64,000 bases of DNA from Flaccisagitta enflata (GCA_965153355.1 OZ231127.1:55738001-55802000), one strand, 5' to 3'; positions 1 to 10,951 are shown, numbered from the stretch's first letter. A program made the numbers and translations. The notes: generated by a model not told the origin, from the sequence alone.

Positions 1-213
1 AACGTCGCATATGAAAGATCTTTTGCAGAGCTTTCAAACGGTCATGGATTTTCTATGGTTTGAGTCATCACTTTAGCAGAAATCAGCAAAACAATTTGTT
101 CCGTTTTTTTTGCCACCGTTAGTTACACAAAATTGGTCTGTCGTTAGATCTAAGAAGACGCTACAGTGGCAGTGAAATGGAACATTCGTAGTTCAAAATA
201 ATGAAATACTTGT
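1..213. other. Unassigned unique sequence
   Basis: I see no open frame, RNA gene, tandem repeat or inverted repeat here that I can support. Confidence 0.5.
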
Positions 214-525
214 GTTGCTCTGCTTCTGGGCTGCTCTGGGATGCTCTGGGCTGCTCTGGCATGCTCTGGGTTGCTTGAGTTTGCCTGGTGTGTCCTGGAG
301 TTTATCATGACTGCATGGGGCCGCTTTGGGTTACTTTAGGTTGCTCAAAGTTGACGTTATTGTTGGTCATATTCTCTGTGTGTAGTGTAGTACTGTTGTT
401 GAAAACAATTTGACCCCAGTCAATCCTTAAACAACCCTGAGCAAAGCAAAGTAACCCAAAGGCAACTCTTAACAACCCTTGGGGTTTAGTCTTACCTCAG
501 GTAACCTAGTGATGCCTGGCCTTTT
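214..525. repeat. Inverted arrays of a degenerate 10-bp repeat
   Basis: The left part (about 214-350) is made of 10-bp units such as TGCTCTGGGC and TGCTCTGGGA. The right part (about 418-520) carries related units in the opposite orientation (GAGCAAAGCAAAGTAACCC and similar). Together they form a small imperfect foldback. A cleaner array of a related unit (GAGCAACCCC) lies at 8506-8549. Confidence 0.55.
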
Positions 526-629
526 TTTAAGCTACTGTCATAATTATGCTTTAGTTCCTTTTGAGAAGAATCCAATCCCAGCTTGGTATCTCAAATTATC
601 GATTGATTTTTTTTCACTCCGTTACGCAT

Positions 630-720
630 GATTATGCTTTTGTTTTGAGGTGCGCCGCGCCAAACCACCTCTATAATTGGCTGTGTCCGTATGTCGGTTG
701 GTTGGTCAAAACGCGTTGCA
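630..720 (-). repeat. Hairpin-ended short repeat, diverged partial copy
   Basis: The segment begins with a short imperfect hairpin (GAGGTGCGCC...CCACCTC) followed by CTCTATAA and a GTCGGTTGGTTGG tract. This is the order seen in the hairpin-ended repeats elsewhere in the window, especially 55286-55372. The opposite end is not recognisable. Confidence 0.4.
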
Positions 721-984
721 TTCGTTTGACAATCTACACGGAGCCCCTATTTGCCCTGTTTTTTTTTGTTTGGTTTTTTGTTTGGTTTTTTTTCTTTGTA
801 TTCGCGACTCTTCAATTTGCCTTCTCCTTCCGTCGCTCAGTCAGTCAGTCCACCCGCCAGTCAGTCAGTCACGCACAAGTTGTAACATTTGCATTTGAAA
901 AAGCGTATTTATGCCCTTGCCTCCCTTGTCCGCTTTCTCCTAAGAGCTAAACTAAAAAAAAAACCGTATACGCTAAAAAAAGCA

Positions 985-986
<2 letters not shown>

Positions 987-1081
<95 letters not shown>

Positions 1082-1086
1082 CGCGT
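987..1086. repeat. (GT)n microsatellite running into (GC)n
   Basis: About 43 uninterrupted GT dinucleotides (987-1073) are followed by an alternating GC run to 1086. The whole tract alternates purine and pyrimidine, so Z-DNA potential is expected. Open frames across it encode only Cys-Val or Thr-His strings. Confidence 0.95.
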
Positions 1087-1159
1087 TCATGTGTGTGAAT
1101 GTGTATCTGTGTTCTTCTTTCCCTGATTTCTTCGTTTTCTGCTCATTTGTCTTCATCTT

Positions 1160-1440
1160 CGTCAGGCTGGAATCGTGACGGCGAAATCGTTTCACAACAA
1201 CAAAAACTACGACGAATTCCAATCTTTAGTCATCTCCGGCTTTGGTTTCGGAGCCGCCGCGGCCAAAGCTGCGGGAAACGCCGGCAAAAACAATGAAAAC
1301 GGAGACGCGTCACCAACGACGCCGCTGACGCCTACAACGCCGCTGATGTCGACAACGCCGCCAATGACAACGACGGTGGTGGAAATGGCAGCGGAGTCGA
1401 AAACGGAATAGATGACAAGGATGGGGGGGGGGGTTCTTCC
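1160..1440. other. GC-rich unique segment with low-complexity open frames
   Basis: Two plus-strand frames stay open here. One (1175-1411) gives a Pro/Thr-rich 78-residue product; the other (about 1300-1450) gives an Asp/Asn/Ala/Gly-rich stretch. The composition differs from the flanks and could come from an exon or from a decayed triplet repeat. No domain is recognisable, so I do not call a gene. Confidence 0.3.
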
Positions 1441-1512
1441 GGGAAACAGTAGAAATGACATGGAATTTATGAGACGGTAAAAAGTGATTGACTACGGAGG
1501 CTGTGAAAAGAA

Positions 1513-1660
1513 AACAAGACCGGATACACGGCCAATACCAGTTGCGGACGGGTGGGCTGGGGCGGAAATGCGCGTTTTGGCACTTTTCAACTCGATCACT
1601 ATGACCGACCGACGGACGGACAAAGCCTCTTATAGAGTTGCGTGTCCGCAACTAAAAAAA
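1513..1660 (+). repeat. Hairpin-ended short repeat, near-complete copy
   Basis: The 5' end reads AACAAGACCGGATACACGGC, then GTTGCGGACGGGTGGG at 1551. The middle has GACCGACCGACGGACGGAC tetramer repeats. The 3' end is the hairpin GTTGCGTGTCCGCAAC followed by TAAAAAAA. The subterminal GTTGCGGAC is the reverse complement of the hairpin arm GTCCGCAAC. Confidence 0.75.
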
Positions 1661-1724
1661 TCAGCGGAGAACTGCATTCGCGTCCTTGATATAAGATGAA
1701 CGATGTTTTATAGCTAGTAAGATC

Positions 1725-1785
1725 AAGAATTTGTAAAGGGGTATAAAAAAGATCAAGAATTTGTAAAGGGGGATAAAAAAAGTCT
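1725..1785. repeat. Short direct duplication of about 31 bp
   Basis: The phrase AAGATCAAGAATTTGTAAAG followed by GGG(T/G)ATAAAAA occurs twice in a row. It adjoins the left arm of the large foldback that begins at 1870. Confidence 0.8.
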
Positions 1786-2082
1786 AACCGTGCCTTCAGG
1801 CAGGAGCGGCAACGCAAAAACCGCCCGAAAACCATGAAAAAGTAAAAAAAATGTTTAGTTTGACCGACTGACATTAGGGCCAACGGTCTTTGCATCAAAT
1901 CAATTGAACACCCCAGCCTGCAGCTTTTTTAAACAGACTATGTCTATACTGTTAAAAACTACTCGCTATATGACTTTTCTCCGTGATTTAGAGGTGCCAG
2001 ATTTGATATTTTGATCATAACTTGATAGTGGTTGTGGCAAAAACGTCTAATTTAGGTCATTTTGGCTGCCAAATTGGGCCAC

Positions 2083-3063
2083 TTAGCCTTAGAAATCAAA
2101 CCTAAAATCTATGAGATTATAAAACTAGAGCTCAAGATCTCACTAGTGGTGCAATCCGCATGTTTCTATCATTTTTCGTTTAGATTTGAGAGCATTTCAA
2201 AGATAAAAGGGTTTGAAGGGAAAATGGCGGCTTCAATTTCACAAATTTCAATATTTTGCGGCTTTGGATGAACCAATCTGCATAAAATTGGTGATCAAAT
2301 TGAAGAGTTTTTCCCCAAAAAAATTTTAGAGGCTGTAGAAGCAGGTGCAAAAAAATCGATTGTTTTGCAAATTGGTCAATTTTAGATGAAAAATTAGGCC
2401 ACTTCCAATTCATAAAAAGACTTAAAATCCATGAGCAAAATAAAGTACTGCTCAGGAGCTAACCAGTGGTGCAATCGGCGTGTCAATATGTTTTTGCACT
2501 TAGATTTTATAGAACTTTAAAGATTAAAATACCCAAAAATTGTTCTTTTGACATACCCTTAGATCTTTGAAGTTCTTTAAAATCTAAATGCAAAAACATA
2601 TTGACACGCCAATTGCACCACTGGTTAGCTCCTGAGCAGTACTTTTTTTTGCTCATGGATTTTAAATCTTTTTATAAATTGGAAGTGGCCTAATTTTTCA
2701 TCCAAAATTGACCAATTTGCAAAAAAATTGACTTTTTTGCACCTGCTTCTACAGGCTTTAAAAATTTTGGGGGGGAATATCGATCAAAATTTCTTTTACC
2801 ATCTGCTAGAACAGGAAAAACTCTTCAATTTGATCACCAATTTTATGCAGATTAGTCCATCCAAAGCCGCAAAATATAGAAATTTGTGGAAAATGTCAAA
2901 ATTGTCACTGAAATTGAAGCCGCCATTTTCCCTTTAAACCCTTTCATCTTTATAATGCTCTCAAATCTAAACGAAAAATGATAGAAACATGCGGATTGCA
3001 CCACTAGTGAGATCTTGAGCTCTTGTTTTATAATCTCATGGATTTTAGGTTTGATTTCTAAGA
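2083..3063. repeat. Inner palindrome 1 of the foldback
   Basis: The arms begin with AGAAATCAAACCTAAAATC at the left and end with the inverse GATTTTAGGTTTGATTTCT at the right. They remain alignable through most of their roughly 480-bp length with small indels. The motif GGTGCAATCCGCATGTTTCT within the arm also occurs in the foldback at 36984-39415. Confidence 0.75.
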
Positions 3064-3686
3064 CAAACACTACTGTCTCACATAAGGTTTGAGACAAGAA
3101 TGATATTACTATGCGGTTTTTTGCATTTTTGCAGAGTTCATGAGTATAGAAACCGAGAACCATCAAGTAGAAAATCTTTCCTGAGGCGCTTTTTGAAAAA
3201 AATGAAAAATTCAAGATTTTTAGCATTATTTTGCAAAGAAATTTTTTTAGGTTGATTTGACCTATTTTTTGACAGCATAATGTTAATCCTGATAAAATTC
3301 CAATTCATTTGATAGGTCGCATTGTATGGTTTTCATAAGAAATGAAAAATTCATATTTTAGGCCACCGTTGTAATTTTGTAACGGTGGCTTTAAAAATGA
3401 AAATTTTATTTTTTGTGAAAACTATATAGTGCGACCTATCAAATGAAAGGGAATTTCATCAGGATTATCATTATGCTGTCAATAGATAGGTCAAACCAAC
3501 CTGAAAAATATTCTATGCAAAATGAAGCTAAAAATGTTGAATTTTTCATTTTTTTCAAAAAGCGCCTTGGGAAAGATTTTCTACTTGATAGTCCTTGGTT
3601 TGTATACTCATTAACTCTACAATAATTCAAAAAACCGCATAGTAATATCATTCTTGTCCCAAACCTTATGTGAGACAGCAGTGCTA
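3064..3686. repeat. Inner palindrome 2 of the foldback
   Basis: Arms start CTGTCTCACATAAGGTTTG and end CAAACCTTATGTGAGACAG. The centre is GCCACCGTT...AACGGTGGC, and the near-centre phrase GCGACCTATCAAATGAAAGG is shared with the palindrome centred near 5356. Confidence 0.75.
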
Positions 3687-3781
3687 AGTGGCCCAATTTG
3701 GCGGCTAAAATGACGTAAATTTGACATTTTTACCACAACCACCATTAAGTTAAGATCAAAATATCAAATCTGGCACCTCTA

Positions 3782-4385
3782 ACAGGTCTCACATAATTAG
3801 GCGGAAAAGTAAAATGATCAATATAGATAGTAAAAATGCCCTTAACATGATGAAATTTGACATGGAGATAGCTAACACCTAGTATTTTGACGTAGCAAAG
3901 CGATGTTTGCGACTTTCCAGCATGTATGGCGTGATGGAGGGTGTTTTACCAAAAGTGAGGTGTACGATTATTGCTGATTTTTACGGGGAAAATGTAGCAA
4001 AGTGGAAGACGTTTATCGTTGGTCATTTTAAGAAGATAGAATGAAAAAAAAATGCCATTTGTGGTGTAATGCAGTTGATGGATGCAGGAGAGTCAGTCAC
4101 GCAGAAAGAAAGCCGCCCAAGTTGATAGTAGCTGAGGAATTGAGGGGAAAGTCAAGCATCAACAATAAGAAGAGCGTTTCAATCTCGAATTTGGTGTCCT
4201 TTCACTCATCAGCATGATTACGTTCATTAGGGGAAAGTCGTTTATTTTTTTGGGCATTTTTCGCATCATAATGATAAAGTAAACATGAATTAGTAATATA
4301 CATCACTTGGATTGATTATATCACCATTTTTAAAGCTCTTTTCAACGGGCTTTCATCTCTTTCCGCCTAATTTTGTGAGACCTGT
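3782..4385. mobile_element. Tc1/mariner-like MITE with TA target duplication
   Basis: The ends are 26-bp terminal inverted repeats with one mismatch, starting ACAGGTCTCACA and including TTAGGCGGAAA. TA flanks both ends (3780-3781 and 4386-4387). The opposite arm of the host foldback (around 1991) keeps the uninterrupted sequence, so the empty site is visible and gives exactly one TA. TA duplication is typical of the IS630/Tc1/mariner superfamily. The interior keeps traces of a transposase N-terminus. Confidence 0.85.
3934..4222 (+). pseudogene. Remnant of a transposase N-terminal region
   Basis: A 36-codon frame from 3934 contains IADFYGENVAKWKTFIVGHF and ends in TGA at 4042. A second piece in another frame (about 4101-4222) reads ERKPPKL followed by SSINNKKSVSISNLVSF. 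The order (DFYG-x-N, then VxHFK, then an RP/K-rich hinge and NNKxxxS) resembles the DNA-binding N-terminus of some IS630/Tc1/mariner transposases. It lacks a catalytic domain and is frame-shifted and stopped, so it is not functional. The homology is judged by eye. Confidence 0.5.
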
Positions 4386-4511
4386 TAAATCACGGAGAAA
4401 AGTCATATAGCGAGTAGTTTTCAACAGTATAGACATAGTCTGTTTAAAAAAGCTGCAGGCTGGGGTGTTCAATTGATTTGATGCAAAAACCGTTGGCCCT
4501 AACTGACATAC

Positions 4512-4547
4512 CAACAGACGGACCAAGCGGTTGCATGCGACTAAAAA
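4512..4547 (+). repeat. 3' end of a hairpin-ended short repeat
   Basis: ACAGACGGACCAAGCGGTTG followed by CATGCGACTAAAAAA matches the terminal part of the hairpin-ended repeats. It abuts the right end of the compound foldback. Confidence 0.45.
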
Positions 4548-4740
4548 ACAGCATAAGTAGGAAACGTGTACAAACATCAACACCAGAAACAGAAGCGAAA
4601 ATCATGGAAGGACACACACCGATACTGATTATTGAATATTGGCCATTGTTAATGTTAGTTTTATCTCTCATATCAGCGATTTCTCACATTCAATTTGGTG
4701 GAATTGGAATCGCTGCGTTTCGATGCATCCGTATGCTAAC

Positions 4741-4900
4741 TTAGACTTAACTTTAATCCAGCAGGGGGAATCAGTGGCTCAGAGGGGGCCGATGACCCTT
4801 CTTGTTTTTCTGCGCCCCCTCCCCCCACCCCCACCCCATTAAGGCTTAACTTTCAGTCTTAACTCCTAGGTCAAATCCTAGCCTTGATGCTCATTGCCCA
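4741..4900. repeat. Left part of a decayed 20-mer foldback
   Basis: It contains GGGGCCGATGACCC, a C-rich stretch and degenerate units (GGTCAAATCCTAGCCTTGATGC) like the arms of the 20-mer foldbacks. Matching units resume at 6135-6180, after the inserted element 4901-6127. Confidence 0.5.
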
Positions 4901-6127
4901 ATATGACACGGTTTTTTTGAATACAAGATTTTCACTGCCACAGACAGTTTTTCACGATGTAGGTAAATCAATCAGACACTTTCACTGAGCTGCCCAGATC
5001 ATGTGGATGAGTATATTCACTAAGAATTTGCATGGAAACCATATGCACTGTGCTTTTTGAAAAATTCTCAGTGGATAGTCATATAACTGTGGGTTTTTCT
5101 GCATTTTTGAGCAGTATTGGGGTGTAAGAGCATGTAACTAGCAAAAACAAAATCTTTCCCCGAGCGCTTTTTGAGTAATCTTCAAAATAGAAAAAAGTTA
5201 AACCTATCTTTAATGCAGATTCTAATGAGTTGTATTGACTCATATTTTGATTCCATATTGTTATTCTACACAAAATTCCCTTTCATTTGATAGGTCACAC
5301 TATATGATTTTATATAGAAATTTCGTTTTCATTTTTTTAGCCACCGTTTCTTTTTTGTAACGGTGACTCAAAAAATGAAAATATTAATTCTTTGCAAAAG
5401 TATAGAGTGCGACCTATCAAATGAAAGGGAATTTAGCATAGATTAACAATATGGAATCAGAAATTTAGTCAACACATCCCAGAAGAATCTGCATTGAAAT
5501 TAGGTCTATTTCTTTTCTGATTTTGAAGATAACTCAAAAAGCGCTCAGGGAATGATTTTGTTTTTGCTAGTTACATGCTGTTTCACCCCAATACTGCTCA
5601 AAAATACAGAAAAACCCACAGTTATATGACTTTTCACTCAGAATTGTTTTAAAAGCACAGTGTATGGGGATGACTTAAATAGTGTAAAAGATAACAATAT
5701 GTGGGTGAAAATACAACTTTTTCTGTATAAATATTCTTTTCTCACTAGACAAGCCACACGAAAAATTTTCAATTTGCATAGCAAATGACTTATTCAAAAA
5801 ACTAAAACCATGGCCTTCATCTAAAAACATTTAAGAAGGAAGCCATGTTCTTGGAAATGCAAAAAAGTTCATCTGGAAGGAGATTAAGAATTTTTTGCAG
5901 ATTTTTATAAGTTAATTTTCAGCAAAACGATTTCCTATTCCCTGTCTTTTTCTCAGTGTGTTGATTATAAAACGTTTCCCTGACACAAACCAGGGTTGTA
6001 AGAGCGCATTGATGTGATTACCGCTCAGAATTGGTAGCGAAAAGCAATACTGTGAAGGAAAATCCTAGATTTAAAGCTAAAATACATCTGACTAAATTAT
6101 CGCGCGATTGCGCCGAGCGTGTCATAT
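4901..6127. mobile_element. Foldback element inserted in a 20-mer array
   Basis: The ends are ATATGACACG at 4901-4910 and CGTGTCATAT at 6118-6127. Inside, a palindrome of about 700 bp is centred near 5356 with the loop-proximal GCCACCGTT...AACGGTGAC. The module matches palindrome 2 of the foldback at 1870-4507. Short ends and the lack of a clear target duplication leave the class open. Confidence 0.55.
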
Positions 6128-6495
6128 AAACCCTGAAGCCTTAAGGCCCAATCCTATCCTTGAGGCTCATACCCAGTCTCATTAATTAGAATGGGTAAAC
6201 TTACACACTTTTACTCTCATCACGTAGAATTTTGATGAGGACCGAAACATGTGTTTCTTTTTAGGCTTTTTATCAATATCATCCCACTAAGTTATCTTTT
6301 CACCATCTTCCCCATTCTTTCTTTCATTCTTTGTCTCCTTAATATTTTCTCACCACGGCGAAGTTATTAGAAAAAAAAAGAGGGGGAACATTTACACATC
6401 GATATAGAAGCGTTATACACGAAGAAGGTCATTAAGAAGATCGACCACATAAACCAGACAAAGAGCGAGTACACCCAGGAGCGTCGTTTGCCCGT
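6128..6495. other. 20-mer remnant and unique sequence
   Basis: Positions 6135-6180 hold two or three degenerate units (GGCCCAATCCTATCCTTGAGG). The rest is unique sequence without a supported feature. Confidence 0.4.
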
Positions 6496-6539
6496 TTGAA
6501 AAGTCGTTTATTCTCGACCGCTTCCATCGCCAATATAAT

Positions 6540-6770
6540 CATGGCGGAGGAGGAGGAGGAGGAGGCGGCGAATAGAAAAAGATTGACAATTGGCCACCGC
6601 CACCATCGCCGTCGCTGCCGCAATAACGTCGCGACCATCATTATCGCCACCACTGCACCGCCAATAACACCATATTGTCCATACCACCATTATCCAAGTT
6701 ATCACCATCCCAAATGACACCATTGCTACCGCCGTCATAACCAACCATGTCATCACCAAGCCTCACCCCG
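6540..6770. repeat. Imperfect GGA and CCA/CAC triplet repeats
   Basis: A (GGA)n run at about 6545-6565 is followed by degenerate CACCAT/CGCCAC triplets to about 6770. The open frames on both strands reflect this skew and show no domain. Confidence 0.7.
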
Positions 6771-6866
6771 CCACTTAAGCGGGTGGGCCGTGTCTCTTCC
6801 TCAAATCTAAGACAACTGGCGATTATGTATAATTTTTTTTTCGTTCATTATTCCTGTTTTTCTTTT

Positions 6867-7080
6867 AAGTCGCGTGCTACGCGACTCTACCTATCTTACA
6901 CCCTACTTTATCGGTCCATCGGTTAATCAGTCGGTTGGTTGGTTGATCGGTCGGACGGTCGGTTGGTCACATTTTTTTTTTATGTTTTTAGTCTTTCGCA
7001 TCACTGCTCCTGCCAAAATGTTCTAGTGACCTCAAATACAGCCCCTGCCCACCCGCACGCGACAGGCTCCTTGTTTGACT
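6867..7080 (-). repeat. Hairpin-ended short repeat, near-complete copy
   Basis: The element reads right to left. Its terminal hairpin is AGTCGCGTGCTACGCGACT, then a GGTCGGTTGGTTGG tetramer tract, then CACTGCTCCTGCC, then CCCCTGCCCACCCGCACGCG at 7043-7062. The subterminal GCACGCGAC (7055-7063) is complementary to the hairpin arm GTCGCGTGC. Confidence 0.7.
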
Positions 7081-7099
7081 TAGTCCTCCTTACCATCTT

Positions 7100-7470
7100 T
7101 TTGGACGCAAACTCACGACTCGATTTAAAAGGCCGTCAATTCGTCGGTTGGTCCATCTGTCTATTGGTTGATTGGTCTGTTAATCCATTGGTCCGTTGGT
7201 CCGTCAGACCGTTTGAATGACGGTCTATTTATCCATAACTTAACTCCTGATATGGTCCATAATGCTTCATTATGCTTGAGTGGACAAGTGCAAGTACGAA
7301 AATTTCCGCCACTGCCCCCCCCCCCCCCGCCTGAGCACGACGTTATTGTAACCCCAGATTACTTGTCAATTGAATACGGTATCGTCTGATTTCCTCGAAA
7401 AAGTATCAGCGATAATGAGCAATCTATACCGATGTATGCTTCTTTCAATCTTCTATCTACAAATATTACT
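7100..7470. other. Unique sequence with GGTC/GGTT-rich stretch and a C-run
   Basis: A degenerate TTGGTCCGTTGG tract lies at about 7140-7215, probably from a decayed hairpin-ended repeat. A run of 15 C lies at 7314-7328. No gene is seen. Confidence 0.4.
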
Positions 7471-7686
<216 letters not shown>

Positions 7687-7690
7687 TTTT

Positions 7691-7934
7691 AGTTGCAGAC
7701 AGGCAACTCTATGAGAGGCTTTGTCCGTCCGTTGGTCCGTTTTCCATGCCTTGGTCCTTGGTCCATTGGTCCATCCGGGCCACTCCGGGGTCATCAAGTT
7801 GAAAAGTGGGAAAACAAGCGTTTTAGATACTTTTTGTGTAAGTTTGAGTTTTGGGGGTGGGTTGGGGTGTGGATGGGGGTTGGATTGCCCTGCCCACCCG
7901 TCCGCAACGACATTATGACCCCGCGTCACTTGTT
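7691..7934 (-). repeat. Hairpin-ended short repeat inserted in a (CTTT)n tract
   Basis: The copy runs from AGTTGCAGACAGGCAACT to CCCGTCCGCAACGAC and GTCACTTGTT. It is flanked on both sides by CTTTCTTGCTTGCTTGC, which looks like a target-site duplication made by insertion into the microsatellite. The inner part has a GT/GGGGTTGG-rich segment shared with copies at 8338, 10986 and 48847. Confidence 0.75.
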
Positions 7935-7967
7935 TTCTTTCTTGCTTGCTTGCTTTCCTTTTTTTTT

Positions 7968-8050
<83 letters not shown>

Positions 8051-8053
8051 ATT

Positions 8054-8121
<68 letters not shown>

Positions 8122-8122
8122 C
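7935..8122. repeat. (CTTT)n followed by (CT)n
   Basis: CTTT units run to 8050 and a nearly pure CT tract runs from 8056 to 8122. The CTTT part is the continuation of the tract at 7471-7686 on the other side of the inserted short repeat. Confidence 0.95.
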
Positions 8123-8337
8123 GCAAGAAGCATTCTCTCGCGGGTTCGTACCGCCCAGTTCCTCTTTAGCCTCAACCGTCATTAGCTTTTGTTTGTGAGA
8201 GAAAAGGTTTGCATTCCTAACCGTTATTTGCCTCTGCCCTTTTGCAACGCTCTTTGCGATGTTGTAATATGGAGAATTTGCAAATTGCACTGGTTCTAGT
8301 AGTGCGCGATCAGTTCAGGGTACGATTTGTACTGTGG

Positions 8338-8580
8338 GTTGCGGACAAGCAACTCTATAAGAGGTTTTGTCCGTCCGTCCATTGGTCCTTCGGTCCGTTG
8401 GTGGATCCGTGAGCATGAGACGAAAAGCCGAGGGAAAACGAGCATTTTAGAAGCTTTTTGTGTGTGTCTGTGTTGGAAGGGGAGCTGGGAGGGGCGTTCA
8501 ACCCCGAGCAACCCCTAGCAACCCCGAGCAACCCCGAGCAACCCCTGGGGTTTAATCTCACCCCAGATTATGGGGTGCGA
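8338..8580 (-). repeat. Hairpin-ended short repeat with an internal 10-bp array
   Basis: It starts with the hairpin GTTGCGGACAAGCAAC and CTCTATAAGAGG and a GTCCGTCC tract. A perfect 10-bp repeat (GAGCAACCCC and close variants, about five units) sits at 8506-8549 where other copies have CCCTGCCCACCC. Confidence 0.6.
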
Positions 8581-8584
8581 CAGC

Positions 8585-9035
8585 TGGACAGATGGTGCGA
8601 CCGATTGTCCAACGGACTTATCGACTTCTTCACCCATCGATCGGGAATTTTACTCAATTCATTTTAAGTTCACGGAAAATATAGCAGCTATATAGATGAA
8701 GTTTCAGTCTCCTCAGGTCGTTTCGATTTTCTCTCAGTTCTCATGATGGTCCCTTGATAGTCCCTTGAAAACCGTTATTGCGGGGTTCTACTGTAGGGAC
8801 TTAAGATTAGGGTGATGAGGTTTGCGAAGAATGATCGGTGGAATATTATGGAAACCGAAGAAGACTGACAGGTTGTGTTCTCCACGAAACGAAGTCACAA
8901 GGAGCTTCTTAAGGTGGCAGAGCCATGGAGAGGAAAACTTGTTTGGTGTTGGGTGGAGATCGGGTTTGTAATCTGTACGGGGCAAGCCTCGGTGGAAGCC
9001 GTTTGAAGTCGACATTCAATCTGAGCAAAGAGAAA
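8585..9035. other. Unassigned unique sequence
   Basis: I see no convincing gene, RNA or repeat. The open frames here have no recognisable domain. Confidence 0.4.
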
Positions 9036-9039
9036 ATTA

Positions 9040-9205
9040 CGGGGCGTTGACGGCGGCAAAGGAGGCGGAAGCGGTGCAGTGGGAGCGGCAGCGGTGGGAG
9101 CGACAGCGGCGGGAGCGACAGCGGCGAGAGCGACAGCGGTGAGAGCGGCAGCGGTGGCCGCGGCAGCGGTGGGAACGGCAGCGGGGATGGCGGCGTTGCG
9201 TCGGT
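9040..9205. repeat. GC-rich 12/18-bp minisatellite
   Basis: Units such as GGGAGCGACAGCGGC repeat with small changes. Open frames on both strands (Arg/Ser/Cys- or Ala-rich) follow from the unit length being a multiple of three. Confidence 0.75.
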
Positions 9206-9502
9206 TGTAGGGACACCCAGATTGCCACCCAGGCGGATGACACTCCCAAATGCACCGACCATCCTCACTTACACCCCTAACCACAGACGGGTGGTGATTG
9301 AGGTGATGACAGCGGCGGCGGTCATGGTGTTTGTGGCGGTCGGGGCGGATGGGGGAAGGCGTCGGCAGCAAGAGAGAGAAGTGTTGACAAAAGCGGCGGT
9401 TGTGGTGACATGGCACCAATATTTCCACCCGCTGGCCGCTTTGTAATCGGCCAAATATCTCCAACGCCATCTAAAACGAGGTTTTTATCGGAAAGCACAT
9501 CG

Positions 9503-9705
<203 letters not shown>

Positions 9706-9785
9706 AAATAGAGAGCGAGGGAGGGAGAAGAAGACACATTGACAGACAGATAAACAGATTTACACAACACAATTCTACAATTAAA

Positions 9786-9816
9786 GATAGACAGACAGAC
9801 AGATAGACAGACAGGC

Positions 9817-9867
<51 letters not shown>

Positions 9868-9960
9868 TAGACAGGATGATAGACAGACAGACAGACAGAC
9901 AGATATGCAAACAGATAACTAGACGCAGACAGACAGACATACAGACAGACAGAAAGACAA
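9786..9960. repeat. (ACAG)n microsatellite
   Basis: AGAC/ACAG tetramers repeat with scattered ATAG variants. Confidence 0.9.
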
Positions 9961-9964
9961 ACAA

Positions 9965-10640
9965 ACAGACATGTGTTGGTAGACGACAGTAACTTACTGC
10001 GCCGGCTTAAAGCAGCTCAACAAGACTCAACTACCCCTGATATATATCTACTTGTATGCAAAAGCTCAATATGATCAGTTGCGTCGGATAGCATCAGGAA
10101 ATGATCCAAGATTTCCTATCATATGCAAATAAGTAAATGAACGGAAAAAAGAGGCATCGAAATTGCAAAAAATATGCCATTTTCAGCAAGTCCGCAGTAA
10201 TTTCGACGGGGAATCCGAAAATCATGGTTTCGAAAGGCTCCGGAAAGCAATTTAATATCTTATGCAAATACTTAGAGTAAGCAAACCGTCAGACAAACAA
10301 GGCGACAAGATGTCGTTATTTCCTTTATTCAAACTTTCCCCTCTTTCTCCGCCCCCCCCGGCCCCATAACTTCATCAGAACATTGATAAGTAGGACAAGG
10401 AACGCAGGGTTACATTATTGTCGCGTTGCCTCCACGAAGTAAAAGAATTAACAAATCATAATTGAATGTAATGGTAGCCTTCGCTCGAACCACGGATTTT
10501 CATCGTACCAAAGTGACAGTGATCATGCTTGTTCTTGGCGCTTAAAGCGAAACGCTTTTTAGCTGATGCTCTATAAAACCGAGTAAAAAGTTGAAAATCA
10601 TACGAAGAAAGTGGTAGAGTTTTAACTCAAATTCACAATC
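9965..10640. other. Unique sequence with two octamer-like motifs
   Basis: This is a non-repetitive stretch without a supported exon. ATGCAAAT occurs at 10123-10130 and 10262-10269, matching the POU octamer, but two matches in AT-rich DNA are weak evidence of regulation. Confidence 0.3.
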
Positions 10641-10661
10641 ATGCCCTCAGTTGACTGGTTC

Positions 10662-10916
10662 CTCCTCTTCTTGTTCTTCTTCTTGTTCTTCTTCTTGTTC
10701 TTCTTCTTGTTCTTCTTCTTCTTCTTCTTCTTCTTCTTCTTCTTCTTCTTCTTCTTCTTCTTCTTCTTCTTCTCTCTCTTCTTCCTCTTTTCTTCCCCTC
10801 CTCCTCCTCCTCCTTCTTCTTGTTGTTGTTGTTGTTGTTGTTGTTGTTCTTCTTCTTCTTCTTCTTCTTCTTCTTCTTCTTCTTCTTCTTCTTCTTCTTC
10901 TTCTTCTTCTTCTTCT

Positions 10917-10951
<35 letters not shown>

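Larger units (their letters stand above)
1870..4507. mobile_element. Large compound foldback element
   Basis: The outer arms are inverted copies: 1870-2082 matches 3686-3780 plus 4386-4507. Inside them lie two independent palindromes, one centred near 2556 (arms about 2083-2555 and 2557-3063) and one centred near 3378 (arms about 3064-3365 and 3390-3686). A single strand could fold into a three-way junction. It is AT-rich and has no coding capacity of its own. The right arm is interrupted by the MITE at 3782-4385. The same modules recur at 4901-6127 and 36984-39415, so it is a dispersed family. The class of transposon is unknown. Confidence 0.75.

Noticed and set aside
1300-1450. Asp/Asn/Gly-rich frame (NDAADAYNAADVDNAANDND type) that looks codon-structured
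   Set aside because: It is short, preceded by a stop, and two other frames across the same bases are equally biased. Triplet-repeat decay explains it as well as an exon.
1644-1660. Helitron-like end (hairpin followed by CTAA)
   Set aside because: In Helitrons the CTRR follows the hairpin after a short gap; here CT is part of the hairpin arm, and the flanks do not show consistent A/T insertion.
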